Positions 10,657 through 18,753 of a stretch of DNA of 64,000 nucleotides are shown here, piece after piece (positions within the stretch are counted from its first letter, which is position 1; the number at the start of each line of letters is the position of its first letter). The notes beneath the pieces were generated by a model. That model was given only the letters and a program-made list of their open reading frames with translations. It did no database searches and was not told the origin of the DNA. The DNA is from Candidatus Woesearchaeota archaeon (GTDB lineage: Archaea > Nanobdellota > Nanobdellia > Woesearchaeales > JAFGPW01), in the NCBI GenBank assembly GCA_016935985.1, contig JAFGPW010000002.1, forward strand, positions 1-64,000, in the 5' to 3' direction. Both the position numbers and the translations under genes were made by a program.

Positions 10657-11424
10657 TCAGGTGTGCGTGTGCCCCTTCGTCCGTATCGCGTGATGCAGCC
10701 AGACGCCGAAGACCACCGCGGCGGCGACGGATCCGTACTGCGCGCCGGTGAGGCCGAGGAAGGTCGCGTCGGTCCTGAGGAAATCGTCGAAGAACCGGTA
10801 GGCCGAATAGGCGACGATCGTCGTCGCGAAAACGAACGGGCCGGGGAGATGGCGCTTCCGCTTCAGCGGCTCGAGGACGGTGACGATGAGGATCGCCCAT
10901 GCTGCGAGGAAGACGAGGTCATAGAGCGCGGTCCAATGCCGCGGGATGCCGTCGACGAGCACCGCCCAGGGCACCTGGGCGATCTTCCCCACGTGCCCGC
11001 CGTCGCCGACGAGGCACGCGACCCTCCCGATCGCGAACGCGACCGTGAAGGGGAGCGCGAAGGCGTCAAGCGTCTTCGGGATGTCCATCCGATGCCTGCG
11101 CATATAGAACCAGCCGCCGAGAAGGCCGCCGAGAAGGCCGCCGAAGAAGACGACACCGCCCTCCCAGAGCATGATGATCTCGAGCGGTTTCGCCGCGTAG
11201 TGTCCGAAATGGCCGAGGACGTAGAGCACGCGCGAGACGACGAGGCCGGAGAGCACCGACCAGAAGACGATGCCGTAGACATGGTCCCGGTCGATGCCGC
11301 GCCGGTCAGCGATGCGGCCGGCGATCGCTGTCGCGACGAGGATTCCCGTAGCGACGATGAGACCCCATGTGTAGACCGTCACCGGCCCGAGGGATATCGT
11401 CGGATAGTAGATATGGGTCAGCAT
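10657..11424 (-). CDS. Divergent prolipoprotein diacylglyceryl transferase (Lgt) family membrane protein
   Basis: 255 aa, about seven membrane segments. Lgt-like features are the Y-x-Y/W N-terminal helix (YTWGLIVATGILVA), the WEGGVVFFGGLLGG loop, the GR-containing AFAIGRVACLVGDGG segment and a late YRFFDDFLRTD. In bacterial Lgt the glycine loop carries an essential His (HGG) and the second loop an Asn; here these positions read FGG and Cys, so the protein is a distant member. Two overlapping ATGs exist; the second (11424) has better spacing to GAGGAGG. It would lipidate exported lipobox Cys residues; such proteins occur at 23925, 44414 and 45655. Confidence 0.75.
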   Translation of the reverse strand: MLTHIYYPTISLGPVTVYTWGLIVATGILVATAIAGRIADRRGIDRDHVYGIVFWSVLSGLVVSRVLYVLGHFGHYAAKPLEIIMLWEGGVVFFGGLLGGLLGGWFYMRRHRMDIPKTLDAFALPFTVAFAIGRVACLVGDGGHVGKIAQVPWAVLVDGIPRHWTALYDLVFLAAWAILIVTVLEPLKRKRHLPGPFVFATTIVAYSAYRFFDDFLRTDATFLGLTGAQYGSVAAAVVFGVWLHHAIRTKGHTHT

Positions 11425-11433
11425 CATGCCTCC

Positions 11434-11844
11434 TCAGCAGCAGTACAGGTCCTTCGGTATCTCGCCTTTCTTCGTCTCGCCGAAGGGGTTGCCGTGCTTC
11501 CTGATGTTCCCGATCATCCGTTCGTTCGCCTCGATGCGCAGCCCTCGTTCGACCATGAGCTCCCGCATCCGCCGGATCGCCTCGCTGAGCGGGACGCCTG
11601 CCGGGCACATGACGTCGCAGGCCTTGCACAGCGTGCAGTGGAAGTATGTCTCGTCGAGAGTCTCCTTCCCGATGAGGAACGCTCGGCCCCTCGCCGAGAT
11701 GCGCTCGGAGAGGATCGCCTTGTAGGTCGGGCAGTTGGCGAGGCACAGCCCGCACATCACGCACCTCTCGATTGTCTGCCTGATCTCATCGATGTCCTTC
11801 GGCTGGCGCCTCTCCGCTCCCGCCGTGCCGTCCTTCCCGCTCAT
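11434..11844 (-). CDS. 4Fe-4S dicluster subunit of a glycolate/lactate oxidase-type complex
   Basis: 136 aa with two cluster motifs, CVMCGLCLANCP (residues about 28-39) and CTLCKACDVMCP (about 70-81), the pattern of the N-terminal half of GlcF, GlpC and LutB/HdrC-like electron-transfer subunits. It ends in a CC pair (KDLYCC). Start ATG overlaps the stop of the FAD subunit by 4 nt (ATGA), so translation is coupled. It passes electrons from the flavin subunit toward the CCG subunit and an unknown acceptor. Confidence 0.9.
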   Translation of the reverse strand: MSGKDGTAGAERRQPKDIDEIRQTIERCVMCGLCLANCPTYKAILSERISARGRAFLIGKETLDETYFHCTLCKACDVMCPAGVPLSEAIRRMRELMVERGLRIEANERMIGNIRKHGNPFGETKKGEIPKDLYCC

Positions 11845-13028
11845 ACGATCTTCCCCCGGTTGATGATGCCCTTTGGGTCGTAGCGCCGCTTGAGCTCCCT
11901 GATCCGCCGCACCGTCCCCTCGGGCACGAACTCCTTCTTGTAGATGCCGATGCCGTGCTCGCCCGTCACCTCGCCCCCGATCTCCTTCACGAGGCGGAAC
12001 ATCTTCGGGATGAGATCCTTCTTCTCCTTCGGGAAGCGGGGGTGGACGATGCCGTAGCCGATGTGGCCGAACGCTGGGATTCCGTTCTCGCTGAGCCAGC
12101 CGATGAGCGTCGGCAGCTCCTCGAGCGGCACCTTCGGGTCCTCGAGGAGCGTGAAGCCCTTCGAGCCGAGCGTCGGCGCGATAGCGTCGCGCCGCTTCCA
12201 GAGCCGCGCGATCTCGGAGGCGTCCTTCACCTTCCCGGCGTCGCTCTCGAACTCGACGAAGAGGTAGTGCCGCTCGTCCATCCCCAGCAGGCGCGCCGTC
12301 GTCCTGTCCCAGAACTCGACGGCGGTGACGTCCTGGCGGGCCATGATCCTGCGGTACTCGAAGATGAGGTCGTCCATGGTGCCGAAGGCGTGCAGCGTCG
12401 CAGTCGTCCTTCCGAGCGGCGCGGCGAGGCGCAGCCGCGCGCCGATGATCGCGCCGCACACGCCCTCGCTGCCCGCGAAGTCCCTGATGCGGTCTTTCTT
12501 CAGGACGAGCGGCTTTCCCGTGCCGTCGATCACCGTGAGCTCCTCTATCCAGTCCGACGCGCGGCCGTACTTCACGCCCCTGACCCCGACAGCGTCGGTG
12601 GAGATGACGCCGCCGACGCTCGCGACCTCATGGCTCGACGGGACGACCGGGAAATAGAGGCCGTGCCTCCTGAGCACCGCGTTGAGGTCGTCGAGTATGA
12701 CGCCCGGCTCCACCTCCGCCCAGCGCTCCTTCAGGTTGATCCGAAGGATCCGGTCCATGCGCACGAACGAGACCACGACGGAATCGTCGGGGACCGCGCC
12801 TCCCGAGAGGCCGGTGCCCGACCCCCGCAGGACGAGCGGAACGTCGTGCCTGTTCGCGTAGACGATGATCCGATGCACCTGCTCGGCCGACGTCGGCCAG
12901 ACGACGAGCGATGCCTTCCCTTCGATCTGCGAGGCGTCCGTCGCGAACGTGAGCCTGTCGTTCGCGCTGTCGGAGACGTTCCCCTCGCCGACGATCCTTC
13001 CCATCCGCTTCTTCAGGTCTTGTTCCAT
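11841..13028 (-). CDS. FAD-binding 2-hydroxyacid (glycolate/D-lactate) oxidase subunit, GlcD-type
   Basis: 395 aa. PCMH-type FAD domain with VVWPTSAEQVHRIIVYA, the pyrophosphate-binding VLRGSGTGLSGGAVP and SVGGVISTDAVGVRGVKYGR, then the FAD-oxidase C-terminal domain ending GEHGIGIYKKEFVPEG and DPKGIINRGKI. These C-terminal motifs are diagnostic for the GlcD/D-LDH family. ATG at 13028 (MEQDLKKRMG) is chosen over upstream in-frame starts because it follows the CCG stop by 19 nt and has GAGG before it. Oxidises D-lactate, glycolate or a similar acid; substrate not determinable. Confidence 0.92.
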   Translation of the reverse strand: MEQDLKKRMGRIVGEGNVSDSANDRLTFATDASQIEGKASLVVWPTSAEQVHRIIVYANRHDVPLVLRGSGTGLSGGAVPDDSVVVSFVRMDRILRINLKERWAEVEPGVILDDLNAVLRRHGLYFPVVPSSHEVASVGGVISTDAVGVRGVKYGRASDWIEELTVIDGTGKPLVLKKDRIRDFAGSEGVCGAIIGARLRLAAPLGRTTATLHAFGTMDDLIFEYRRIMARQDVTAVEFWDRTTARLLGMDERHYLFVEFESDAGKVKDASEIARLWKRRDAIAPTLGSKGFTLLEDPKVPLEELPTLIGWLSENGIPAFGHIGYGIVHPRFPKEKKDLIPKMFRLVKEIGGEVTGEHGIGIYKKEFVPEGTVRRIRELKRRYDPKGIINRGKIV

Positions 13029-13047
13029 CGTTCCTCGTGCCACCTCG

Positions 13048-13779
13048 TCACCGGAGATGCCGGAGGAGGAGCTCGGAGAGCTCGAGCGCCTCGATCTTCC
13101 CTTCATAGTGCTTCTCGACCGCCTCCTTCAGCTGCGAGTGGCACATCGGGCAGGTGTTCACCAGGATCCCGGCTCCGGTGTCCGCCGCCTGGCCGGTACG
13201 CAGCTTCGCTATCTGCTGGGCGAGCGCGGTGTTGAAGGTGCGCAATGACGCGCCTCCGCCGCAGCACATGCTGTCCTCCCTCGCGTTCCGCATCTCGACG
13301 AGCCCGTAGCCGAGCGATCCGAATATCCTGCGCGGCGCGTCGTAGCCGTCGGCGTACCGTCCGAGGTGGCAGGGGTCGTGGTAGGTGAGCGTCTTTCTCT
13401 TCGGAAGCTTCGAGAACTTCCCGATGTGCGCGAGCACCGTCGCGGTGATGTGCTCTGCCGGGATGCCTGATTTCCCATAGTGGTCGTTGAAGACGTGCGC
13501 GCACGTCGGGCACGCCGTGATGATCCTCTTCACCCCGAACCGCCGGAAGAGCGCGAGGTTCCTCTCCTTCAGGTCCTCGAAGTCCTGCAGGTAGCCGGCG
13601 TTGTAGGCGGGGCTGCCGCAGCAGGCCTCGTCGTTAGCGAGGGTGATGAAGTCGATCCCCATGCGATCGAGGAGCGTGCGGTAGTTCCCCTCGATCCCAG
13701 GGAGCGCGACCTTGGTCAGGCAGCCGGGATAGTAGAGCGTGTTCCCTCCTAACAGCTTGTCAAAGAGCTTCTTGAGCAT
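13048..13779 (-). CDS. Cysteine-rich CCG-domain subunit (GlcF/HdrB/LutA-like)
   Basis: 243 aa with two CCG repeats: YYPGC ... NDEACCGSPAYNAGY ... CPTCAHVF, and HDPCHLGRY ... SMCCGGGASLRTFN ... CPMCHSQ. These bind 4Fe-4S clusters (non-cubane in HdrB). First gene of the minus-strand run; a box A (CTTTTATATAG) lies at 13822-13832, about 45 nt upstream. With the FAD and 4Fe-4S proteins it reconstitutes, as three polypeptides, what GlcD plus GlcF or LutAB do in bacteria. Confidence 0.92.
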   Translation of the reverse strand: MLKKLFDKLLGGNTLYYPGCLTKVALPGIEGNYRTLLDRMGIDFITLANDEACCGSPAYNAGYLQDFEDLKERNLALFRRFGVKRIITACPTCAHVFNDHYGKSGIPAEHITATVLAHIGKFSKLPKRKTLTYHDPCHLGRYADGYDAPRRIFGSLGYGLVEMRNAREDSMCCGGGASLRTFNTALAQQIAKLRTGQAADTGAGILVNTCPMCHSQLKEAVEKHYEGKIEALELSELLLRHLR

Positions 13780-13821
13780 GTCACCGAACCTCGGAACATC
13801 ATGGTAACCGAAGAGGGGGTA

Positions 13822-13832
13822 CTATATAAAAG
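13822..13832 (-). promoter_or_regulatory. Box A promoter of the oxidase-Lgt-AmrS operon
   Basis: CTTTTATATAG on the minus strand; start of transcription expected near 13801, with a leader of about 20 nt. Every downstream intergenic gap in the run is 19 nt or less or is an overlap. Confidence 0.6.
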
Positions 13833-13858
13833 TTGCTTGCCCCTGTTACACCAGACGA

Positions 13859-15100
13859 TCAGATGATGCCGGAGAGCATCAGGACGCCGAGCGTGAGGAG
13901 GATGATGCCCATGATGAGCCGCATCCAGCTGCGTTTCGCCTGGCGCCAGCCCTCGAGCCGCTTCGCCTCGCCGGTCGAGTAGATGATCAGGAAGAGCACG
14001 ACGAGCGGCAGCACGAACACGATGTTGTAGAGGATGATGTAAGGGAGGGCGGAGGCGAGCGACGCGGTGTGCTTCCGCAGCATCTCGAGGATCGCGTAGT
14101 AGATGGAGGCCGAGCATGGCGCCTCGAAGAAGGCCATGAGCACGCCGACGACGACCGATGCCGGCACCGTCGCGAGGATGATGTACTTCTGCACGACCGT
14201 GTGCGCCCTGTCCGGGATCTTGAGCGAGATGCCCTTCCCGTACCAGAAGAAATCCTTGATGTTGATGAGCCCGGCGACGACCGCGATCCCTGCCGCGATG
14301 AGGAACGGCACCCGCGACCCCTTGAAGAGGAGGTCGGAGAACCAGTAGACGAGGACCCCGAGGAGCGTGTTCGTCAGCACGAACGCGGTGATGTAGCCTG
14401 TCCCGATCCTGATGAGCCGCCGGCGGTTGCCCGACACCTCGAGGAGCAGCGTCATCATGAAGATCAGCACCGCGAAGGCGCACGGGTTGATGCCGTCGCC
14501 GAGGCCCGATATCACGACGGCAGGCAGCGTCTTGTACCAGACGAGGCCGGTGCCGAGGCCGGGGACCGCCTCATCAGCGTCAGCGATGACCTCGCAGGTG
14601 GTGCCGATCGACTCGAGCGGGCAGATCCTCTCGTCCTCGCCGAGCCAGCGGACTATCCTCTCCGCGAGCCCCTGGCGTATCCGGTCCTCGCCGACCAGGA
14701 ACTCGTCCCCGATCATCACGAGCGGTATCGTGCCGCCGGCGTACCGCTTCGCGGTGCACAGGTCGTTGTAGAGGTTATAGTTCTCGATCTCGGCGACGTC
14801 GAGCCGGTTGAGCGCGATCCTCCCCGCGTACTCCTGCTCGATCCCCTCGAGGAAGGGTTTCAGCGCCTGGCAATGCGGGCAGGTCTCTGAGTAGAAGTAG
14901 ATGATGCAGACCTGGCCACCCTCATGGCCGGTATCGATTAGGGGGTACTCGTCCGCCGTCCGGGTCTCGCCGCCGACCGTGCATACCTGCTTCTCGTCGC
15001 TGCAGAAGGCGTCCTCCTGGGCGTGCGCGACGCCGACGGCCGCCAGCAGGAGCAGAAGAGCGAAGACCATCACGATGCCGCGTCCCTGCGTTGCGCTCAC
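13859..15100 (-). CDS. Thioredoxin-CcdA (DsbD-like) transmembrane thiol transporter
   Basis: 413 aa. Signal peptide (hydrophobic residues 9-26, AHAQ), extracytoplasmic thioredoxin-like domain with CPHC (YSETCPHCQALKPFL, residues about 70-80), then six or more membrane helices of the CcdA/DsbD type with the paired Cys motifs DGINPCAFAVL and FEAPCSASIYY. Predicted to carry reducing equivalents across the membrane. GTG at 15100 is the longest reasonable start; an ATG 10 codons in (15070) is equally possible. It lies between the oxidase operon and the triple-thioredoxin gene, which may be its partner. Confidence 0.88.
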   Translation of the reverse strand: MSATQGRGIVMVFALLLLLAAVGVAHAQEDAFCSDEKQVCTVGGETRTADEYPLIDTGHEGGQVCIIYFYSETCPHCQALKPFLEGIEQEYAGRIALNRLDVAEIENYNLYNDLCTAKRYAGGTIPLVMIGDEFLVGEDRIRQGLAERIVRWLGEDERICPLESIGTTCEVIADADEAVPGLGTGLVWYKTLPAVVISGLGDGINPCAFAVLIFMMTLLLEVSGNRRRLIRIGTGYITAFVLTNTLLGVLVYWFSDLLFKGSRVPFLIAAGIAVVAGLINIKDFFWYGKGISLKIPDRAHTVVQKYIILATVPASVVVGVLMAFFEAPCSASIYYAILEMLRKHTASLASALPYIILYNIVFVLPLVVLFLIIYSTGEAKRLEGWRQAKRSWMRLIMGIILLTLGVLMLSGII

Positions 15101-15216
15101 CCTGCACCCACCATACTGAGCATGCCAATCTCATGCTCGGCTCACCGATCGGTGTAGTTGGCCGATCCGCTTCAAAAAAATCGTCACCACACCTAAAAAA
15201 AGGAAGATGAGGGCGC

Positions 15217-16869
15217 TTATCCCCCGAGCTCCGCGTCGATCACCGCCCTGAAGTTCCCGATCGGCTGCGCTCCCGAGACCATCTGGCCGTTGACGAAGAA
15301 CGCGGGCGTCCCGCCGACGCCCACCGCCTGGCCGTCGGCGAGGTCCTTCGCGACCTCGTCGGCGTACCTGCCGGAGTCGAGGCAGAGGCCGAACTCCTCG
15401 GTATCGAGCCCGAGGTCCTCGGCGTAGCCCTTGAGGTCGGAGACCGCGAGCCTGTCCTGGTTCGCGAAGAGGAGGCTATGATACTCCCAGAACGTCTCCT
15501 CGTCCTGCTCGAACGCGCATTGGGCGGCCTCGGCGGCCTTCTCCGCGTCCGGATGGAACGAGAGCGGGAAATCGCGGAACACGCGCCTGACCTTGCCGTC
15601 GTACTCCTCCATCACCTGATCCATCGTCGCGCTCCCCTGTGCGCTGTAGGGGCATTGGAAGTCGGAGAACTCGATGATGACGACCTCCGCGTCATCGGGC
15701 CCGGACGACGGGTCGTCGTCCTCACCCGGAGGGTTGAGATACTTCACCGCGCCCGATGCCGCAGGGGCGATGACGTAGCCGTCGGCGGCCTGGATGAGGG
15801 CGCCTGCCACCTGGTCGTAGTTCGCGGCATCGACGACGTTCGGTCCGAAGATGTAGGCCGGGAGCGCGACGATTCCGTACTTCTCAGCGAGCGCGAGGCC
15901 TTCCGCAGTGCCGTAGTCATACTCCTCGACCACCACGTTCGGGAATATCTGCTGCTGGGTGATCGCCACGATCTGCGTGGTGTCGCACGCGGCGCACGTC
16001 TCATCGCCGATCACGATGAACCTGATCTCCGGATCGGTGGATTCGGGCATCGGGGTCTCGGTCCCGAGCGCGGCGTCGATCAGCTCCTTGAACGCGGCGA
16101 ACGGCTGCGCGCCGACGAGCATCTTGCCGTCGATGAAGAAGCCGGGCGTGCCGGTGATGCCGCGGGCCTGGCCCTCGGCGAGGTCTGCCGCGAGGATGCC
16201 TGCCTTCTCTCCCGAGTCCAGGCACGCGTCGAAGGCGACGGTGTCAAGGCCGAGCGCCGCGGCATGCGCCTTGAGGTCAGGCACGTCGAGCTTGCCGGTC
16301 TCGAACAGGATGTCATGGTACTCGTCGAACCTGCCCTGGTCACGGGCGCACTCGCTCGCCTCCCCTGATTTCTGGGCCTTCGGATGGAAGGAGAGGGGGA
16401 AGTGGTTGAATTCATAGACGATAGCATCGCCGTACGTATCGCGTATCTGCTTGTAGGTCTGCTGGTAGTAGCGCCGGCAGTACGGGCACTCGAAATCCGA
16501 ATACTCCTCGATGAGGACTGTCTTGCCGGCGGGCACGATGGCCGGTGCCGCGGTCCCCTGGCCGGCAGTAGCGTCTCCCTGGGCCGGATTTATCACATCG
16601 ACTGCTCCCGGCACGATCGGGGTCGCCGGACCCGCGATCTTGACGAGCACGATGATGAGGATGATTATCCCCACGATCACGCTCCCTATCTTCCAGGCGT
16701 TCTCCTTGCCCCAGGACTGGCGCTGAGGCGCATGGCGAACCGGGTGCGCGCGTGCATGGTGCTTATGGGACTCCTGACGGTCCGCATGCTCATGGGCATG
16801 ATGCGTCTCATGGTGCTTCTCATGCTGGTCCGTATCCTCGCGATCAGAATGGTCTTTCGATTCTTCCAT
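15217..16869 (-). CDS. Membrane-anchored protein with three thioredoxin-fold domains and His-rich N-terminus
   Basis: 550 aa. Residues 1-50 are His/Asp/Glu-rich (over a dozen His, for example HEKHHETHHAHEH). One membrane helix follows (about 60-80), then a DsbA-like domain with CPYC (128-131) and cis-Pro GTPGFF (about 240), a middle thioredoxin-like domain with CAAC (292-295), and a second DsbA-like domain with CPYS (406-409) and GTPAFF. Domains 1 and 3 share the HFPLSFHP/DFPLSFHP insert, so one copy arose by duplication and lost its resolving Cys. Two ATGs overlap; 16869 has the better distance from GAGGGGTG. Box A is at 16911-16921. Likely oxidant or isomerase for surface disulfides; the His tract may bind metal. 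Confidence 0.82.
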   Translation of the reverse strand: MEESKDHSDREDTDQHEKHHETHHAHEHADRQESHKHHARAHPVRHAPQRQSWGKENAWKIGSVIVGIIILIIVLVKIAGPATPIVPGAVDVINPAQGDATAGQGTAAPAIVPAGKTVLIEEYSDFECPYCRRYYQQTYKQIRDTYGDAIVYEFNHFPLSFHPKAQKSGEASECARDQGRFDEYHDILFETGKLDVPDLKAHAAALGLDTVAFDACLDSGEKAGILAADLAEGQARGITGTPGFFIDGKMLVGAQPFAAFKELIDAALGTETPMPESTDPEIRFIVIGDETCAACDTTQIVAITQQQIFPNVVVEEYDYGTAEGLALAEKYGIVALPAYIFGPNVVDAANYDQVAGALIQAADGYVIAPAASGAVKYLNPPGEDDDPSSGPDDAEVVIIEFSDFQCPYSAQGSATMDQVMEEYDGKVRRVFRDFPLSFHPDAEKAAEAAQCAFEQDEETFWEYHSLLFANQDRLAVSDLKGYAEDLGLDTEEFGLCLDSGRYADEVAKDLADGQAVGVGGTPAFFVNGQMVSGAQPIGNFRAVIDAELGG

Positions 16870-16872
16870 CAT

Positions 16873-17064
16873 AACACCCCTCGGTTGATTGTGGACGACA
16901 AATTGCGGGTCATATATAAAAGTACCTATTGCCGCGGAACGGTCCGCAGGCATCAGTGACCGGCGGCTTGGGGAACCGTGGCCTGGGTCATCATATAAAA
17001 ATATTATGGAGCAGAGAGTCACCGTCCGAAAGGAATAAATACGCGCGGATGACTCCGCGGCTGC
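16873..17064. promoter_or_regulatory. Divergent promoter region (triple-thioredoxin / agmatinase)
   Basis: Minus-strand box A TTTTATATATG at 16911-16921 serves the thioredoxin gene. Plus-strand ATAAATAC at 17035-17042 lies about 26 nt before the agmatinase ATG. A further TATA run (ATATAAAAATATT) at about 16993-17005 is unassigned. Confidence 0.55.
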
Positions 17065-17859
17065 ATGGCGCTCATGCTCCAGGTCCCGTTCTCGGCAGGC
17101 GGGCTCGGGAAGACGAACGGATGCGAGGACGCGCCCGCCGCGATCGTCGCGGCGGTGAAGGCCGTCGGGGCGCGCGAGGACGGCAGGCCGGTCCATGCGG
17201 AGACGCGGCTCGTGCCTGTCGACAACAGCGACATCGAGGTCTCGCAGTCCCGGATACTGAAGGCGGCAGCCCGCGCGCTCGCCGACGGCGAGACGCCGGT
17301 GCTGCTCGGCGGCGACCATTCGATAAGCTTCCCCGCCGTCTCAGCGCTCTCCTCTGCCGCTCCCGGCTGCGGGATCGTCGTCTTCGACGCGCATCCCGAT
17401 TGCATGGACGACTTCGCGACCCCCTCGCATGAGGGCTTCCTCAGGCAGCTCGTCGACCAGGGCATCGTCGCGCCATCGCGCATCTTCCTCGTCGGGATAC
17501 GCGCGAGCCACCCTTCTGAGACCGCTTTCATCAAGGAGAAGGGAATCCGCTTCTTCCCGCCGGCGCGGATCGCCGCCGAGGGCATCGATGCGGTCTGCGA
17601 CGCGCTGATGGAGTCGCTCACGGCGCTGCCTGCGGTCCATGTCTCGGTCGACATCGACTGCGTCGACCCGGCGTTCGCGCCTGCGACCGGGCATCCGGCG
17701 CCGGCAGGAATGCTCCCGCGCGAGCTCCTGCACATGCTCTCCCGGCTCCGCCATCTCAAGAACCTCCGGAGCTTCGATGTCGTCGAGGCGAACCCCCGGC
17801 TTTCCGGCGGGGAGCGGACCGTCGCGCTCGCGGCGGCGGTCGTGCGCGAGCTCCTCTGA
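17065..17859 (+). CDS. Arginase/agmatinase/formiminoglutamase family hydrolase
   Basis: 264 aa, somewhat short for the family. Manganese-binding motifs are intact: GGDHSISFP, FDAHPDC with following MDDF, and VSVDIDCVDPAFAP. Family members hydrolyse guanidino compounds to urea; in archaea the common role is agmatinase in polyamine synthesis, but residues alone do not separate it from formiminoglutamase or arginase. Probably leaderless (box A at 17035-17042). Alba follows on the same strand but has its own promoter. Confidence 0.88.
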   Translation: MALMLQVPFSAGGLGKTNGCEDAPAAIVAAVKAVGAREDGRPVHAETRLVPVDNSDIEVSQSRILKAAARALADGETPVLLGGDHSISFPAVSALSSAAPGCGIVVFDAHPDCMDDFATPSHEGFLRQLVDQGIVAPSRIFLVGIRASHPSETAFIKEKGIRFFPPARIAAEGIDAVCDALMESLTALPAVHVSVDIDCVDPAFAPATGHPAPAGMLPRELLHMLSRLRHLKNLRSFDVVEANPRLSGGERTVALAAAVVRELL

Positions 17860-17883
17860 CCCTCGTAGGGATATTCTGCATAA

Positions 17884-17924
17884 CATTTAAATATTCGGGC
17901 AGTCACCCACCCCTATTATAGGGG
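17884..17924 (+). promoter_or_regulatory. alba promoter with palindrome at the start site
   Basis: Box A ATTTAAATA at about 17885-17893. About 25 nt downstream, at the expected transcription start, is the perfect palindrome CCCCTA-TTA-TAGGGG (17910-17924), which would suit a repressor or autoregulator. The leader to the ATG at 18016 is about 100 nt. Confidence 0.45.
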
Positions 17925-18015
17925 GTAGCTACGCGCGGATGCGTGATCTTCGGCTACTGCGGAGAATAGCGTCCAGGACAGCAGCGATCGTGCACGGCGA
18001 TTCGGGGTGACATCA

Positions 18016-18297
18016 ATGACTGCGGACAACTCGATATTCATCGGAGGGAAGCCTTTCATGAACTACGTGACCGGGGTCGTCATGCAGTTCACCACCAAGA
18101 GCGCGGATGAGGTGACGATCAAGGCGCGGGGCAAGTTCATCAGCCGCGCGGTGGATGTCGCCGAGGTCGCGGCAAAAAGGTTCCTCGAAGGGCAGGTGGC
18201 GATGAAGGGCATCGTCATCGATTCCGAGGAGTTCGAGAACAAGGAAGGCAGGCAGGTGCGCGTGTCGACCATCGAGATCACGCTCATCAAGATCTGA
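18016..18297 (+). CDS. albA: Alba DNA/RNA-binding chromatin protein
   Basis: 93 aa, whole Alba fold: IFIGGKPFMNYVTGVVMQF (the GKKP-type loop, here GGKP), the KARGKFISRAVDVAEVA helix and the C-terminal strands RVSTIEITLIKI. Alba coats DNA and RNA in most archaea. The ATG at 18016 is chosen because GGGGTGA sits 5 nt before it; a GTG three codons upstream is also in frame. The canonical second Lys of the binding loop is replaced (GGKP rather than GKKP), which may modify affinity. Confidence 0.93.
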   Translation: MTADNSIFIGGKPFMNYVTGVVMQFTTKSADEVTIKARGKFISRAVDVAEVAAKRFLEGQVAMKGIVIDSEEFENKEGRQVRVSTIEITLIKI

Positions 18298-18753
18298 ACG
18301 CCCTCATGGGTCTTACTCATTCTTGTGTGGTGAATCTACCCAAACACATAAATAGTAGTCTCCCCAGAATTCATGCCGCATCGATTGTACGATGTGAAAT
18401 GTTGGTGGTGCATACGGAAGATAGGGTGGTTCCGACCGATTCCCTCCTGAAGCGATTCCTGACTGATTGACCGACAGGCGCTGTCAAAGCGTCTTCTTCC
18501 TCTGTACCTCCTGGGGGTGATGCGTAGGGTCAAGGGGTTATCAGACCGTTGCTCCTGACAGCGATCTCCAGGCCCGGTGCTCCACAGGCATCGGCATGTC
18601 GAGGAGGCCGGTCAGGACGACAGGTTTGGGGCTAGCCCGCAAGCGCCGGGCGCTGACCGACTCTTCTGCAGGGATATGGGCAGGCATACCGATAGAGCCT
18701 CGGACCGGAATGCTCCGGCTCCGGGAAGGATTACCTGAATGGGGTGATGTACC
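18298..18753 (+). other. 456-nt gene-poor stretch: promoter, possible 25-aa leaderless ORF, long structured leader
   Basis: A good box A (CATAAATAG, 18347-18355) is followed 23 nt later by ATG 18373, opening a 25-codon frame (18373-18450) with a CWWC pair. After it the sequence is rich in inverted repeats: GACAG-GCG-CTGTC near 18470-18490, GGTCAG/CTGACC flanking about 18610-18657 with an internal GCCCG/CGGGC stem, and CCGGA-ATGC-TCCGG near 18705-18718. It could be an untranslated leader of the PEF-protein operon or a separate RNA. I cannot match it to a known RNA family. Confidence 0.35.

Noticed and set aside
13860-14890. Open frames on the plus strand across the DsbD-like gene
   Set aside because: Low-complexity Arg/Asp/Val composition and shadow of the minus-strand membrane protein.
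17065-17859. Reading the arginase-family gene with the SpeE-like gene as a polyamine pathway
   Set aside because: They are 8 kb apart on separate transcripts, and the SpeE-like protein is of the membrane-fused type with unknown substrate.
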